Shown: positions 6,960-15,508 of the stretch, one piece after another
How the letters are laid out: each line of letters begins with the position of its first letter
Numbering within the stretch: the stretch's first letter is position 1
Program-made: the position numbers and the translations under genes
Assembly (NCBI GenBank): GCA_039818665.1
Contig: JBCBTJ010000013.1
Location: forward strand, 1 to 60,231
From: JBCBTJ01 sp039818665
GTDB taxonomy: Bacteria > Pseudomonadota > Alphaproteobacteria > Caulobacterales > Hyphomonadaceae
Length of the DNA: 60,231 bases
Direction of reading: 5' to 3'
Notes under the pieces: model-generated
What the model saw: the letters and a program-made list of their open reading frames with translations, nothing else
Told to the model about the DNA's origin: nothing
Database searches by the model: none

Positions 6960-9900
6960 ATGGCGCAGACCGGGTGGCGTTTCTGGATCGATCGCGGCGG
7001 CACGTTCACCGACGTGGTCGCGCAGCGCCCGGACGGGGCTCTGGAAAGCCTGAAACTGCTCAGCGAAAACCCGGAGCAGTATGAGGACGCCGCCGCCGCC
7101 GGAGTGCGCGCGGCGATGGGACTGGCCTACGACGCGACCCTGCCGCCGGACGCCGTCGATCACGTCAAAATGGGCACCACAGTCGCCACAAATGCGCTGC
7201 TCGAACGCAAGGGCGCGCGAACACTGCTGGTCGTCAACAAAGGCTTCGCCGATCTCCTCGAAATCGGCCGCCAGTCCAGGCCTCGCTTGTTTGATCTTCA
7301 CATCAAAAAGCCCGACCAGCTCTATGAGCGCGTTGTCGAAGTCGATGGACGGGTCGACCTTGCGGGCGCGGTCTTGGCGCCCCTCAATGAGACCGCCGCT
7401 GAGGACTTATTCGCCGAGGCGCTGCGGGACGGGATCGAATCCTGCGCCATCGCGTTCATCAACGCTTGGAAACACCCGGATATGGAGCGCCGCCTGGCCG
7501 ACCTCGCCAGGGCCGCCGGCTTCGCGCATGTCTCCGCAAGCCACGAGATCAGTCCGCTCGCCGGCTTATTGCCCCGCGCCCAGACCAGCGTCGCCGACGC
7601 CTATCTGTCCCCGGTGCTCCGTCGCTATATCGACCAGGTGGAGCGTCTCCTCGACGGCGCGCCGCTCTCGCTCATGCAGTCGAATGGCGGGCTCGTCGAA
7701 GCCGACAAGCTGCGCGCCAAAGACGCAGTTCTCTCCGGTCCGGCCGGCGGCGTGGTCGGCGCGGCGCGAACCGCCGAAGCGGCCGGTTTTCACCGCGTCA
7801 TCGGCTTCGACATGGGCGGCACGTCGACGGATGTTTGCGTCTATGACGGCGCCTTCGAGCGCGCTTTCGAAACTGAAATCGCCGGCGCGGCCCTGCGCAC
7901 GCCGATGATGGCGGTCGAGACGGTCGCCGCCGGCGGCGGATCAATCCTGCATTTCGACGGCGCGCGCTTCCGCGTCGGACCGGACAGCGCCGGCGCCGAT
8001 CCGGGCCCGGCCTGTTATCGCCGTGGCGGACCGCTCACGGTCACCGACGCCAATGTGCTGATCGGCAAGATCCAGCCCAACCATTTCCCCGAGATATTCG
8101 GCCCCAATGGCGACGCGCCGCTCGATACGGACGTCGTTCGAGAGAAGTTCGCCGAGCTCGCCGAGGAGGTCGCCCGCGCAACCGGCGATCACAAAACACC
8201 CGAAGCGATCGCCGAGGACTTCCTAGCCATCGCAGTGGCCAACATGGCGCGCGCGATAAAGCGGATCACGTTGGAGAAAGGCCGCGATATTGACGGATTC
8301 GTCCTTCAAAGTTTCGGCGGCGCCGGGGGTCAACACGCTTGCCTGGTCGCCGAGGCGCTGGGCATGGACACGGTACTCATTCATCCGCTCGCAGGCGTCC
8401 TGTCGGCTTACGGCATGGGGCTCGCGGACCAGCGCCAGATCCGCCGCCAGGCGATTGAGCGCCCCTTCGGCGCGGCGGCCTTGGCCGAAGCCGAAAGCAC
8501 GCTCGAAGCTCTGGCGCGCGACGCGGCGTCGGAGCTGCCAAGCCCACAGGCCACGCAACATGTCAGTCAAATCAAACGCGCCGATCTCCGGTACGAGGGC
8601 ACAGACGCGCCGCTCGCCGTCGACATCGCCGGTGAAGCCGCAATGCGCGAAGCGTTCAACGAAGCCCATACCAGCCGGTTCGGCTTCGCGACACCCGGTC
8701 GCCCGCTCGTCCTGGAGAGCGTATCGGTCGAGGTGGTTTTGCCGGGCGAGCAACCAGCCCCTGCGCACTTGGAAACGCGAAAAGCGGGAGCGTCGACACC
8801 GACCGGCGAAGTTCGACTTTATTCGAGGGCCAAGGGACACGCAGCGCCCGTCTACGCCCGCGCCGCGCTGCTGGCCGGCGACGACATCACCGGTCCGGCC
8901 ATTATAACAGAAGCCAATGCGACCACGGTGGTCGAGCCGGGATGGCGCGCGAAAACGCTCGCTCATGGCGAGCTCGCCGTCTCCCGGATAGCCGCCAAGC
9001 CACGATCCATCGAAGCCGCCGAGAGGGCCGACCCGGCCGCGCTCGAACTGTTCAACAATCTGTTCATGGCCGCGGCCGAGCGGATGGGCGTCGCCCTACG
9101 CAACACCGCCACCAGCGTGAACATCCGCGAGCGGCTCGATTTCTCCTGCGCCGTGTTCGACGCCGAAGGCCGGCTCGTCGCCAACGCCCCCCACGTCCCC
9201 GTCCACCTCGGCGCCATGGGCGCGAGCGTGCGCGCTGTAATCGAGGCGCGAGGCGGCGCGCTGAATCCCGGCGACATGGTCGTACTGAACGACCCGGCCA
9301 ATGGCGGCACCCACCTGCCCGACATCACCGTGGTCGCGCCCGTGTTCGACGAGGACGGCGACGCGCTCCGCTTCTTCGTCGCCAATCGCGGCCACCATGC
9401 GGACATTGGCGGCGCCGCGCCGGGCTCGACGCCGGCCGGCTCCACCAAGCTCGAAGAGGAAGGCGTGGTCCTCAACAACGTCCTTCTCTGCGACGCCGGC
9501 GTTTTTCGGGAAGGGATGGTCAGACAGCGGCTGACAAACGCGCCCTATCCGGCTCGCAATCCAGACGCCAATATCGCCGACCTCAAAGCCCAAATCGCTG
9601 CAAATCAAGCCGGCGCGGCAGAGCTCGCCGCGCTGACCGAACGCTACACTTGGCCGACTGTGGCGGCCTATATGCGCCATGTGATGGCGAACGCTGAAGA
9701 GAGCGTCCGCCGCACGATTGATCGCATGACCGAGAGTTCGTTCGAAGGCGCGCTGGACGACGGCGCGGCGCTCCGCGTCGCGATCTCGCCTGACCGCGAC
9801 CACCGGACCGCGCGCATCGACTTCACCGGCACCGATGCCGAGCGCCGCGGCAATTTCAACGCCCCGCCCGCCATTATGCGCGCCGCCGTCCTCTATGTTT

Positions 9901-10559
9901 TTCGGTGCTTGGTCGACGACGACATCCCCTTGAACGAAGGGTGTTTCGCACCGCTGGAGTTGGTGGCGCCCGACGGCTCGTTCCTGTCGCCGTCGCCCGG
10001 GCGCGCCGTGGTCGCTGGCAACACCGAGGTCAGCCAGACCCTTTGCAACACATTGCTCGGCGCGCTTGGCGCACAAGCCGCCAGCCAGGGGACCATGAAC
10101 AATCTCCTGCTCGGCGACGCCGAGAGCCAGTATTATGAGACGATCTGCGGCGGCGCCGGCGCAGGGCCCGGCTTCGCGGGCGCTTCGGCCGTCCACACGC
10201 ATATGACCAACACCCGGATCACCGACCCGGAAATCCTAGAGCTGCGTTACCCGCTCCGTCTCGAAACCTTCGCCATTCGGCGGGGGTCCGGCGGGCGCGG
10301 CGCGTTTCGCGGCGGCGACGGCGCGATCCGGCGGATCCGCGCGGTCAAGGCGCTGACGCTGTCGCTCGTCTCATCAAATCGCGCCCAGGCGCCCTTCGGC
10401 TTGGAGGGCGGCGAGGCCGGCGCGCCCGGCCGGCAATGGCTGGAGCGCGCCGATGGCGCGCGCGAACTCTTGCCAGGCGTCGCTGAAGCCGGGCTCGAGC
10501 CCGGCGACGTCATCGTCATCGAAACGCCCGGCGGCGGCGGCTATGGAGCCCCGTCATGA
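6960..10559 (+). CDS. Fused HyuA/HyuB 5-oxoprolinase (ATP-hydrolysing) family protein
   Basis: A 1199-residue protein with the full eukaryotic-OPLAH-like architecture: Hydantoinase A N-terminal region (about 8-190) with the phosphate loop DRGGTFTDVV, Hydantoinase A (about 200-500) with the second actin-like loop GFDMGGTSTDV, and Hydantoinase B (about 680-1195) with DRMTES and GGAGAGPGFAGAS. Many bacteria encode these as two proteins. Typical activity is ATP-driven opening of 5-oxoproline to glutamate (EC 3.5.2.9), though hydantoins are an alternative. The ATG at 6960 is the only sensible start. Its TGA overlaps the GMC gene start (ATGA), implying coupled translation. Confidence 0.93.
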   Translation: MAQTGWRFWIDRGGTFTDVVAQRPDGALESLKLLSENPEQYEDAAAAGVRAAMGLAYDATLPPDAVDHVKMGTTVATNALLERKGARTLLVVNKGFADLLEIGRQSRPRLFDLHIKKPDQLYERVVEVDGRVDLAGAVLAPLNETAAEDLFAEALRDGIESCAIAFINAWKHPDMERRLADLARAAGFAHVSASHEISPLAGLLPRAQTSVADAYLSPVLRRYIDQVERLLDGAPLSLMQSNGGLVEADKLRAKDAVLSGPAGGVVGAARTAEAAGFHRVIGFDMGGTSTDVCVYDGAFERAFETEIAGAALRTPMMAVETVAAGGGSILHFDGARFRVGPDSAGADPGPACYRRGGPLTVTDANVLIGKIQPNHFPEIFGPNGDAPLDTDVVREKFAELAEEVARATGDHKTPEAIAEDFLAIAVANMARAIKRITLEKGRDIDGFVLQSFGGAGGQHACLVAEALGMDTVLIHPLAGVLSAYGMGLADQRQIRRQAIERPFGAAALAEAESTLEALARDAASELPSPQATQHVSQIKRADLRYEGTDAPLAVDIAGEAAMREAFNEAHTSRFGFATPGRPLVLESVSVEVVLPGEQPAPAHLETRKAGASTPTGEVRLYSRAKGHAAPVYARAALLAGDDITGPAIITEANATTVVEPGWRAKTLAHGELAVSRIAAKPRSIEAAERADPAALELFNNLFMAAAERMGVALRNTATSVNIRERLDFSCAVFDAEGRLVANAPHVPVHLGAMGASVRAVIEARGGALNPGDMVVLNDPANGGTHLPDITVVAPVFDEDGDALRFFVANRGHHADIGGAAPGSTPAGSTKLEEEGVVLNNVLLCDAGVFREGMVRQRLTNAPYPARNPDANIADLKAQIAANQAGAAELAALTERYTWPTVAAYMRHVMANAEESVRRTIDRMTESSFEGALDDGAALRVAISPDRDHRTARIDFTGTDAERRGNFNAPPAIMRAAVLYVFRCLVDDDIPLNEGCFAPLELVAPDGSFLSPSPGRAVVAGNTEVSQTLCNTLLGALGAQAASQGTMNNLLLGDAESQYYETICGGAGAGPGFAGASAVHTHMTNTRITDPEILELRYPLRLETFAIRRGSGGRGAFRGGDGAIRRIRAVKALTLSLVSSNRAQAPFGLEGGEAGAPGRQWLERADGARELLPGVAEAGLEPGDVIVIETPGGGGYGAPS

Positions 10560-12178
10560 CCGATCTAATCGACGGCGACTATGACTATGTGATCATTGGC
10601 GCCGGATCGGCTGGCTGCGTTCTCGCCAACCGATTGTCGGCGAACCCGAACACGCGCGTCCTCTTGCTCGAAGCCGGCGGACGAGACGATTGGATCTGGT
10701 TTCATATTCCGGTCGGCTACCTCTTCGCGATCGGCGATCCTCGCGCCGATTGGATGTTCGAGACTGAATCGGAACCGGGGCTCAACGGACGCAAACTCGC
10801 CTATCCGCGTGGCAAGGCGCTCGGCGGCTCGTCGGCGATCAACGCCATGATCGCCATGTGGGGCCAAGCGGGCGACTATGACCATTGGCGCGATCTCGGC
10901 CTGCCGGGCTGGGGGTGGGACGATGTCCGGCCGGTTTTCAAACGCCTTGAGGATCATTTCCTCGGCCCAAGCGAAGGACACGGCGTCGGCGGCCAGTGGC
11001 GGGTCGAAGCGCCGCGCGTGAGCTGGGAGATTTTGGACGCGGTCAGGGAGGCCGCGGCGCAAATGGGCGTGCCGAAGACCGAGGACTTCAATACGGGCGA
11101 CAATGAAGGCTGCGGACCGTTCCATGTGAACCAAAAAACCGGCCGGCGCTGGTCGGCGGCGCGCGGTTTTTTGAGCCCTGTCCGCCATCGGCGGAATCTG
11201 CGGGTCGAAACCGGGGTCCTCGTCGATACGCTTCTCTTCGAAGAGGGCCGGGTCAACGCCGTCGCTTTCGTGGCCGGGGGCCACCGCCGCCTCGCCCGCG
11301 TCAAGGGCGAGGCGGTCCTTTCGGCGGGGTCGATCGGAAGCGTCCAGGTCTTGCAACGCTCAGGCATCGGCCCGGGCGACGTCTTATCGCGCGCCGGCGT
11401 CCCGACCCGCGTCCACCTGCCAGGCGTCGGACGCAATCTTCAGGATCATCTCCAGCAACGCGCGATCTACCGCGTCTCCGGCGCGAAGACGCTGAACGAG
11501 ACCTATCACTCCCTGCTGGGGAAGATCTCGATGGGCCTCGAATACTTGTTCCTGCGCCGCGGCCCGCTCACAATGGCGCCGTCCCAGCTTGGCCTCTTCA
11601 CGCGCTCCAGCCCCGCCTTCGACCGTCCGAACTTGCAGTTCCATGTCCAACCGCTTTCGCTCGACAAATTCGGTACGCCCCTGCACAAATTCCCCGCGAT
11701 CACCGCGGCCGCGTGCAATCTGCGCCCGACCTCCCGCGGCGAGGTCTGCATCACCGCGCCGGATCCTCACGCCGATCCGATCATCGCGCCCCGCTATCTC
11801 TCAACCGACGAAGACCGCCGCGTCGCCGCCGACGCCATCCGGGTCACCCGCTTGTTGATGGCGCAGCCGGCGCTCGCGCCTTTCGCGCCCGTGGAACACT
11901 TGCCCGGCCCTTCGGTCGGCGATGACGCGGACGCGCTGGCCAAAGCCGCCGGAGATATTGGCGTCACAATCTTCCATCCGGTCGGCACGGCGAAGATGGG
12001 CGCGGCGGCCGACCCAGCCGCCGTGGTGGACGAACGCTTGCGCGTCCGGGGCGTTCAAGGCCTCCGCGTGGTGGACGCCTCGGTGATGCCGACCATCACC
12101 TCAGGCAACACCAACACGCCGACGATCATGATCGCGGACAAGGGCGCCGAGATCATGCTGCAAGACGCTCGCGGTTAG
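10556..12178 (+). CDS. GMC-family FAD-dependent oxidoreductase (choline/alcohol dehydrogenase-like)
   Basis: A 540-residue GMC oxidoreductase. The FAD-binding motif IIGAGSAGCVLANRL starts near residue 13, and the GMC signature PRGKALGGSSAIN near 83. The active-site pair is H474 (FHPVGTAKMG) and N518 (SGNTNTPT). It oxidises a primary or secondary alcohol to a carbonyl; resemblance to choline and L-sorbose-type dehydrogenases does not fix the substrate. It is the last gene of the DUF2891-Nramp-oxoprolinase operon. Its stop overlaps that of the convergent acetyltransferase, leaving no room for a terminator. Confidence 0.92.
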   Translation: MTDLIDGDYDYVIIGAGSAGCVLANRLSANPNTRVLLLEAGGRDDWIWFHIPVGYLFAIGDPRADWMFETESEPGLNGRKLAYPRGKALGGSSAINAMIAMWGQAGDYDHWRDLGLPGWGWDDVRPVFKRLEDHFLGPSEGHGVGGQWRVEAPRVSWEILDAVREAAAQMGVPKTEDFNTGDNEGCGPFHVNQKTGRRWSAARGFLSPVRHRRNLRVETGVLVDTLLFEEGRVNAVAFVAGGHRRLARVKGEAVLSAGSIGSVQVLQRSGIGPGDVLSRAGVPTRVHLPGVGRNLQDHLQQRAIYRVSGAKTLNETYHSLLGKISMGLEYLFLRRGPLTMAPSQLGLFTRSSPAFDRPNLQFHVQPLSLDKFGTPLHKFPAITAAACNLRPTSRGEVCITAPDPHADPIIAPRYLSTDEDRRVAADAIRVTRLLMAQPALAPFAPVEHLPGPSVGDDADALAKAAGDIGVTIFHPVGTAKMGAAADPAAVVDERLRVRGVQGLRVVDASVMPTITSGNTNTPTIMIADKGAEIMLQDARG

Positions 12179-12696
12179 AGCATTCGGTAATAATAGACGC
12201 TTGGGAGGGCCGGCCCGAACCCGGCTTTTTCATAAGCGCGCCGCGCCGCGGCGTGACTTGGATCGCCCCCGGTTCCGACCGTCGCAGCCTCCATGCCCCG
12301 AGCGCGAAGCCGATCGAGCGCCGCCTCGTACATCCATGCGCCGACGCCCTTGTTCTGATGGTCCGGGTGCACGGCGTTCAGGTTCACCTCGCCAAGCTTG
12401 GACTCGTGGTCGAACCGAACCGCGCAAAACGCCACGACCTCGCCCGCGCGCTCTGCGACCAACACCTCGTGCGCCGCCGCCTCGCCGAACATACCGTCGA
12501 GATAAGCGCCTTGCTCTGCTTCCGCGTTCTTAAATGCGATCGGCGCGATCGCTTCGCCGACAATGGCGCGGAACGAGCGGTATACCGGCTCATACGCCGC
12601 CATTCGGATTTCATGAAGGCGTGGCAGGTCCGCCGCCACGGCGTCTCGGATGTTGCAATGTTCAATCATCGGGTCGTCTTGGTTGGACTGCATCAT
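12175..12696 (-). CDS. GNAT family N-acetyltransferase
   Basis: A protein of about 173 residues with the acetyl-CoA-binding motif A of GNAT enzymes, HPDHQNKGVGAWMYEAAL, containing the Q-x-x-G-x-G pyrophosphate loop, followed by the conserved R-x-x-YEKAGF motif B near the C-terminus. Substrate unknown. Start is uncertain: two adjacent ATGs at 12696/12693 or an ATG at 12669 all give plausible N-termini, and no strong ribosome site decides. It diverges from sufE across about 60 bases. Confidence 0.88.
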   Translation of the reverse strand: MMQSNQDDPMIEHCNIRDAVAADLPRLHEIRMAAYEPVYRSFRAIVGEAIAPIAFKNAEAEQGAYLDGMFGEAAAHEVLVAERAGEVVAFCAVRFDHESKLGEVNLNAVHPDHQNKGVGAWMYEAALDRLRARGMEAATVGTGGDPSHAAARRAYEKAGFGPALPSVYYYRML

Positions 12697-12756
12697 GATC
12701 GCTTTTGAGGATGACTGCGGCAAGCGGCCCTTTGCTTTATTCGCGGAACCGGCCAC

Positions 12757-13188
12757 ATGGGCGGTATGAGCATTCAAACCGCCGCCGACGAGATCCGCGC
12801 CGACTTCGACTTCCTTGAGGATTGGGAAGCGCGCTACGCCCATATTATCGACCTTGGAAAGTCCAATCCAGGTCTGCCTGAGCAGGAGAAAACCGAAGAG
12901 ACGCGCGTGCGCGGCTGCGCGTCTCAAGTATGGATGGCGCTCTCGTCCACTCCAGACGACGGCTTGTCGATCCGGGCCGAATCCGACGCAATGATCGTCT
13001 CCGGTCTTATCAGCCTGTTGATCAAGCTTTTCTCGGGCGCATCGACGGATGAAATCCTCGCATTCGACGCGCCTGGCTTTTTGGACGAGATCGGAGTGAC
13101 AGGCGCGCTCACGGCGCAGCGCGCCAATGGCCTCGCCTCCATGCTCGCCAGGATCCACGCCGCAGCCGGCGCGTCGGCCGAAGCCTAG
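12757..13188 (+). CDS. sufE: SufE family Fe-S cluster assembly sulfur acceptor
   Basis: A 143-residue SufE-type protein. It accepts persulfide sulfur from a cysteine desulfurase (SufS/CsdA) on the conserved cysteine C54 in VRGCASQVW and passes it to the scaffold. The family pattern EDWEARYAHIIDLG lies at 21-34. Start could be this ATG or the ATG nine bases downstream (12766). No other suf gene is in the window, so it is a stand-alone copy, as in several alphaproteobacteria. Its TAG overlaps the stop of the convergent DUF6456 gene. Confidence 0.92.
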   Translation: MGGMSIQTAADEIRADFDFLEDWEARYAHIIDLGKSNPGLPEQEKTEETRVRGCASQVWMALSSTPDDGLSIRAESDAMIVSGLISLLIKLFSGASTDEILAFDAPGFLDEIGVTGALTAQRANGLASMLARIHAAAGASAEA

Positions 13189-13883
13189 TCGAAGCCGCGC
13201 TCCGGCGCGATGTGTCGATCATAAGCGTCGGCGAGCGCGATCAGCAGGACAGCGACCCGCTCAACCGCTTCGGCGGGCCGGACGCCGATGGTCTCCGCGA
13301 AACGCCGCGCGCTGATCTGCTCGACGACCACCCGTTGCAGGTCTCTGAAATCCGCAGCGCCCAATACGTCCTGAAGTCGACGCAGGCGGCGCTCGGCCGC
13401 CACCGCATCGACGCCCGACGGTGCGCGTCCGGCCCGCCGCGCGCTCGTGGCGGGCGTGTCGTCCCAACGCATCGCGACACTGGCGGGCGTGGCCGCGCGC
13501 TCGACATCAGCGGCGAGCCGCGCCACGGCGGCCGCCAGCCGGCCGTCGTCCGCGCCTTCGAGGGCTTTGGTCAATAGCGTCTTGCGACCAGCTCGAGACG
13601 GCGCCGGCGTGGGCGGCGGGCATAGACCCGGGTGCGAAGCGCCGGATGCGGCGCGCGCCCAAATCAACCGCTCACCGCGCTCGCCGACGGGCCGCAAGTC
13701 GCCAGCCTCAATAAGCGCCCCCGCCGTTTCTTTCGACAGGCGGCCTATGGCCCGAATGCGCGCGTCCGGCCGCCGTCGAACCTCCCAGCCAGAGCTCTGC
13801 AAAAAGGCGACGCCGCCACGCTCCAGCGCGCGGATCAATCGCCGCTCGCCCGGTCTCGTCTGATCGGGAACGTCACCGTTCAT
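13185..13883 (-). CDS. DUF6456 domain-containing protein
   Basis: A 232-residue protein whose C-terminal third resembles the DUF6456 helical domain of alphaproteobacteria (GVDAVAAERRLRRLQDVLG to LIALADAYDRH). The N-terminal half (IRALERGGVAFLQ, RRRPDARIRAIGRLSKETAGALIEAG) resembles a helix-turn-helix region. No enzymatic residues stand out. It begins inside the stop of the DnaA-domain-IV-like gene (ATGA overlap), a pairing I recall as common in this class. Function unknown; a DNA-linked regulatory role is inferred from the partner. Confidence 0.7.
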   Translation of the reverse strand: MNGDVPDQTRPGERRLIRALERGGVAFLQSSGWEVRRRPDARIRAIGRLSKETAGALIEAGDLRPVGERGERLIWARAASGASHPGLCPPPTPAPSRAGRKTLLTKALEGADDGRLAAAVARLAADVERAATPASVAMRWDDTPATSARRAGRAPSGVDAVAAERRLRRLQDVLGAADFRDLQRVVVEQISARRFAETIGVRPAEAVERVAVLLIALADAYDRHIAPERGFD

Positions 13884-14236
13884 GACGCGGCCCTTTGATC
13901 CGCATCGGCGGCGATTTCGATCAAAATGCTCTCAAGCCGCTCGATCCAGGCGTCGAATTCGGGATCGTCGCGCCGATCCTCGATTTGGTGGCATGCATGC
14001 GCCACTGTCGAGCGATCCCGGCGAAACGCCGCGGCGACGCGCGCCAAGCTCAAGCCGAAGCCGGCGTGGACGAGATACATGGAGACCTGCCGGGCGAACG
14101 CGGTTTCCGCCAACCCGCGGCCGCCCGCGAGTATGCGCTCGCGCTCGCAACCCAGAGCGTATTCATCCAGCCCGGCCGCCAGTCGCGCACGCTTGTCGTC
14201 CTGGTCTTGTTCGATGTGACTCAACGACACCTCCAT
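13880..14236 (-). CDS. DnaA domain IV-like helix-turn-helix protein
   Basis: A 118-residue protein that is essentially only the DNA-binding domain of DnaA. ARQVSMYLVHAGFGLSLARV and then RRDRSTVAHACHQIEDR (about 48-88) match the helix-turn-helix and signature helix that read DnaA boxes. There is no AAA+ ATPase domain, so it cannot be an initiator by itself. It might compete for DnaA boxes or act as a transcription factor. It is coupled to the DUF6456 gene by a 4-base overlap. A TTGACA -35-like element lies about 55 bases upstream. Confidence 0.82.
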   Translation of the reverse strand: MEVSLSHIEQDQDDKRARLAAGLDEYALGCERERILAGGRGLAETAFARQVSMYLVHAGFGLSLARVAAAFRRDRSTVAHACHQIEDRRDDPEFDAWIERLESILIEIAADADQRAAS

Positions 14237-14264
14237 CTGAGATAGGCGTCAGCGTAGTCCCCTC

Positions 14265-14293
14265 GATAAAGTGTAGGATAATATTCCTGTCAA
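14265..14293 (-). promoter_or_regulatory. Possible sigma-70 promoter for the DnaA-IV-like/DUF6456 pair
   Basis: On the minus strand a perfect -35 hexamer TTGACA (14293-14288) is followed after 17 bases by TTTATC (14270-14265), a weak -10. The region is markedly A/T-rich compared with its surroundings and sits about 30 bases upstream of the ATG at 14236. Only the -35 is convincing. Confidence 0.35.
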
Positions 14294-14312
14294 AAATTAC
14301 AATCGGTAGTGT

Positions 14313-14846
14313 TTATGCGGCAATCAGCGAGCGTTGCATCGGGATAAATCGCCTTTCTGCAGAAAAAGACGCCTCTTGATTGTGCCCAATCAGGTCATCG
14401 TGGCACATGATCAAAGTCAGCTCTCCGGTGGACGCGTCCGCGAGCGGCAAGCGTATCCACGCGTGCGTCGCCTCGGGCAGCCGGGTCGCTCCGTAAACCG
14501 GCGCGCGCGATTCCAAGGCGGCGTCGAAACTTGCGAGCCAATCGGACTGCCTCGGAAGCGACAAGTCGCGCAGACCGCGCCCTGTCGCGTCCGCGCCCAA
14601 GAGATCCTTGAGACCGGATCCGGCGATACGAAAGGCGTATGAGCCGTCCGCCCCCCGTTCGACGAGCGACAAGGAGCCCAAATAGCGACGAAGCGCGCAG
14701 GGATCGATATCGGCACGCGACGGCGCCTCTCGGCCGCCGGCCTGTCGCCGCCAGTACCGCAGCAGCGAGGCTTGAGCAGGCGTGGCCGCGGGTTGGTTTG
14801 TTTGGTCCATGATCAGCCCCCGATCATCGTTTGACGAATCAGCCAT
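14313..14846 (-). CDS. PAS_5 family PAS domain protein
   Basis: A 177-residue single-domain protein resembling the alphaproteobacterial PAS_5 family: LLRYWRRQAGGREAPSRADIDP (28-49), then YLGSLSLVE and FRIAGSGLKDLLGADATGRGL. No kinase, cyclase or effector domain follows, so it is probably a stand-alone sensor or adaptor. ATG at 14846 is chosen; an ATG 12 codons later is an alternative. The upstream region (14847-14944) is A/T-rich and contains the small palindrome TAACCGAGGTTA at 14891-14902. Confidence 0.8.
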   Translation of the reverse strand: MADSSNDDRGLIMDQTNQPAATPAQASLLRYWRRQAGGREAPSRADIDPCALRRYLGSLSLVERGADGSYAFRIAGSGLKDLLGADATGRGLRDLSLPRQSDWLASFDAALESRAPVYGATRLPEATHAWIRLPLADASTGELTLIMCHDDLIGHNQEASFSAERRFIPMQRSLIAA

Positions 14847-14944
14847 GGAGGCATTCGCAAATCGAAATCAAGAGTCGCGAAATATTTTCTTAACCGAGGT
14901 TACCGCTTTATTTATTTCGCTCGCAGAATAAACTGGTGAATTGG

Positions 14945-15364
14945 CTAACGCTTCCGCGTTTGGCCAAGCCCCATTTGCTTTGCAAGATTAGACCGTTGGC
15001 GGGCGTAGCTCGGCGCCACCATGGGATAGTCGATCGGCAACCTCCACTTTGCGCGATACTCTTCCGGCGACATGTCGTACTTGGACCGCAAATGCCGCTT
15101 GAGCGACTTGAACTTTTTGCCATCCTCCAAACAGATCAAGTAGTCGTCGGTGATGGACTTCTTGATCGAAACAGCCGGTTTCAGCTCCACCTTGGGCGGC
15201 TCGGGTTCGCCCAGTCCTTTCAGTGAATCATGCACAGATCGAATGATGTTGGGTATTTCGACGCCCTGAACGGGATTGCTGCCGACATAAGCCGACACGA
15301 TCTCCGCTGTGAGTTCGACAATCGCATCAACATCGCGATCCACTTCTTCCCCTCCGTCCAGCAT
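14945..15364 (-). CDS. mucR: MucR/Ros family transcriptional regulator
   Basis: A 139-residue regulator of the Ros/MucR family, which silences exopolysaccharide, motility and virulence genes in alphaproteobacteria by binding A/T-rich DNA. The DNA-binding region ICLEDGKKFKSLKRHL and then MSPEEYRAKWRLP is unmistakable. ATG at 15364 is chosen because GGGGGA lies seven bases upstream; an in-frame TTG further up is unlikely. The zinc-site positions read Cys-Asp-His-Lys rather than Cys-Cys-His-His, so zinc binding may be lost. AATGCA is repeated at 15395, 15405 and 15434 upstream of it. Confidence 0.93.
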   Translation of the reverse strand: MLDGGEEVDRDVDAIVELTAEIVSAYVGSNPVQGVEIPNIIRSVHDSLKGLGEPEPPKVELKPAVSIKKSITDDYLICLEDGKKFKSLKRHLRSKYDMSPEEYRAKWRLPIDYPMVAPSYARQRSNLAKQMGLGQTRKR

Positions 15365-15508
15365 ATTTATTCCCCCTTTAACCAAACCACACTCAATGCA
15401 CCTAAATGCATTTCTGCTGACATTGAAGACTGGAATGCAGTTGCTTAGGGCGCGCCAAGGACTTGGCGTCGCCGCATTTTCATCGGACGCAATCAGTTAG
15501 AATTGTGA

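Noticed and set aside
15453..15468. Terminator for the mrp operon
   Set aside because: Only a 7-base stem with a two-base loop and no T tract; kept as a remark, not as a feature.
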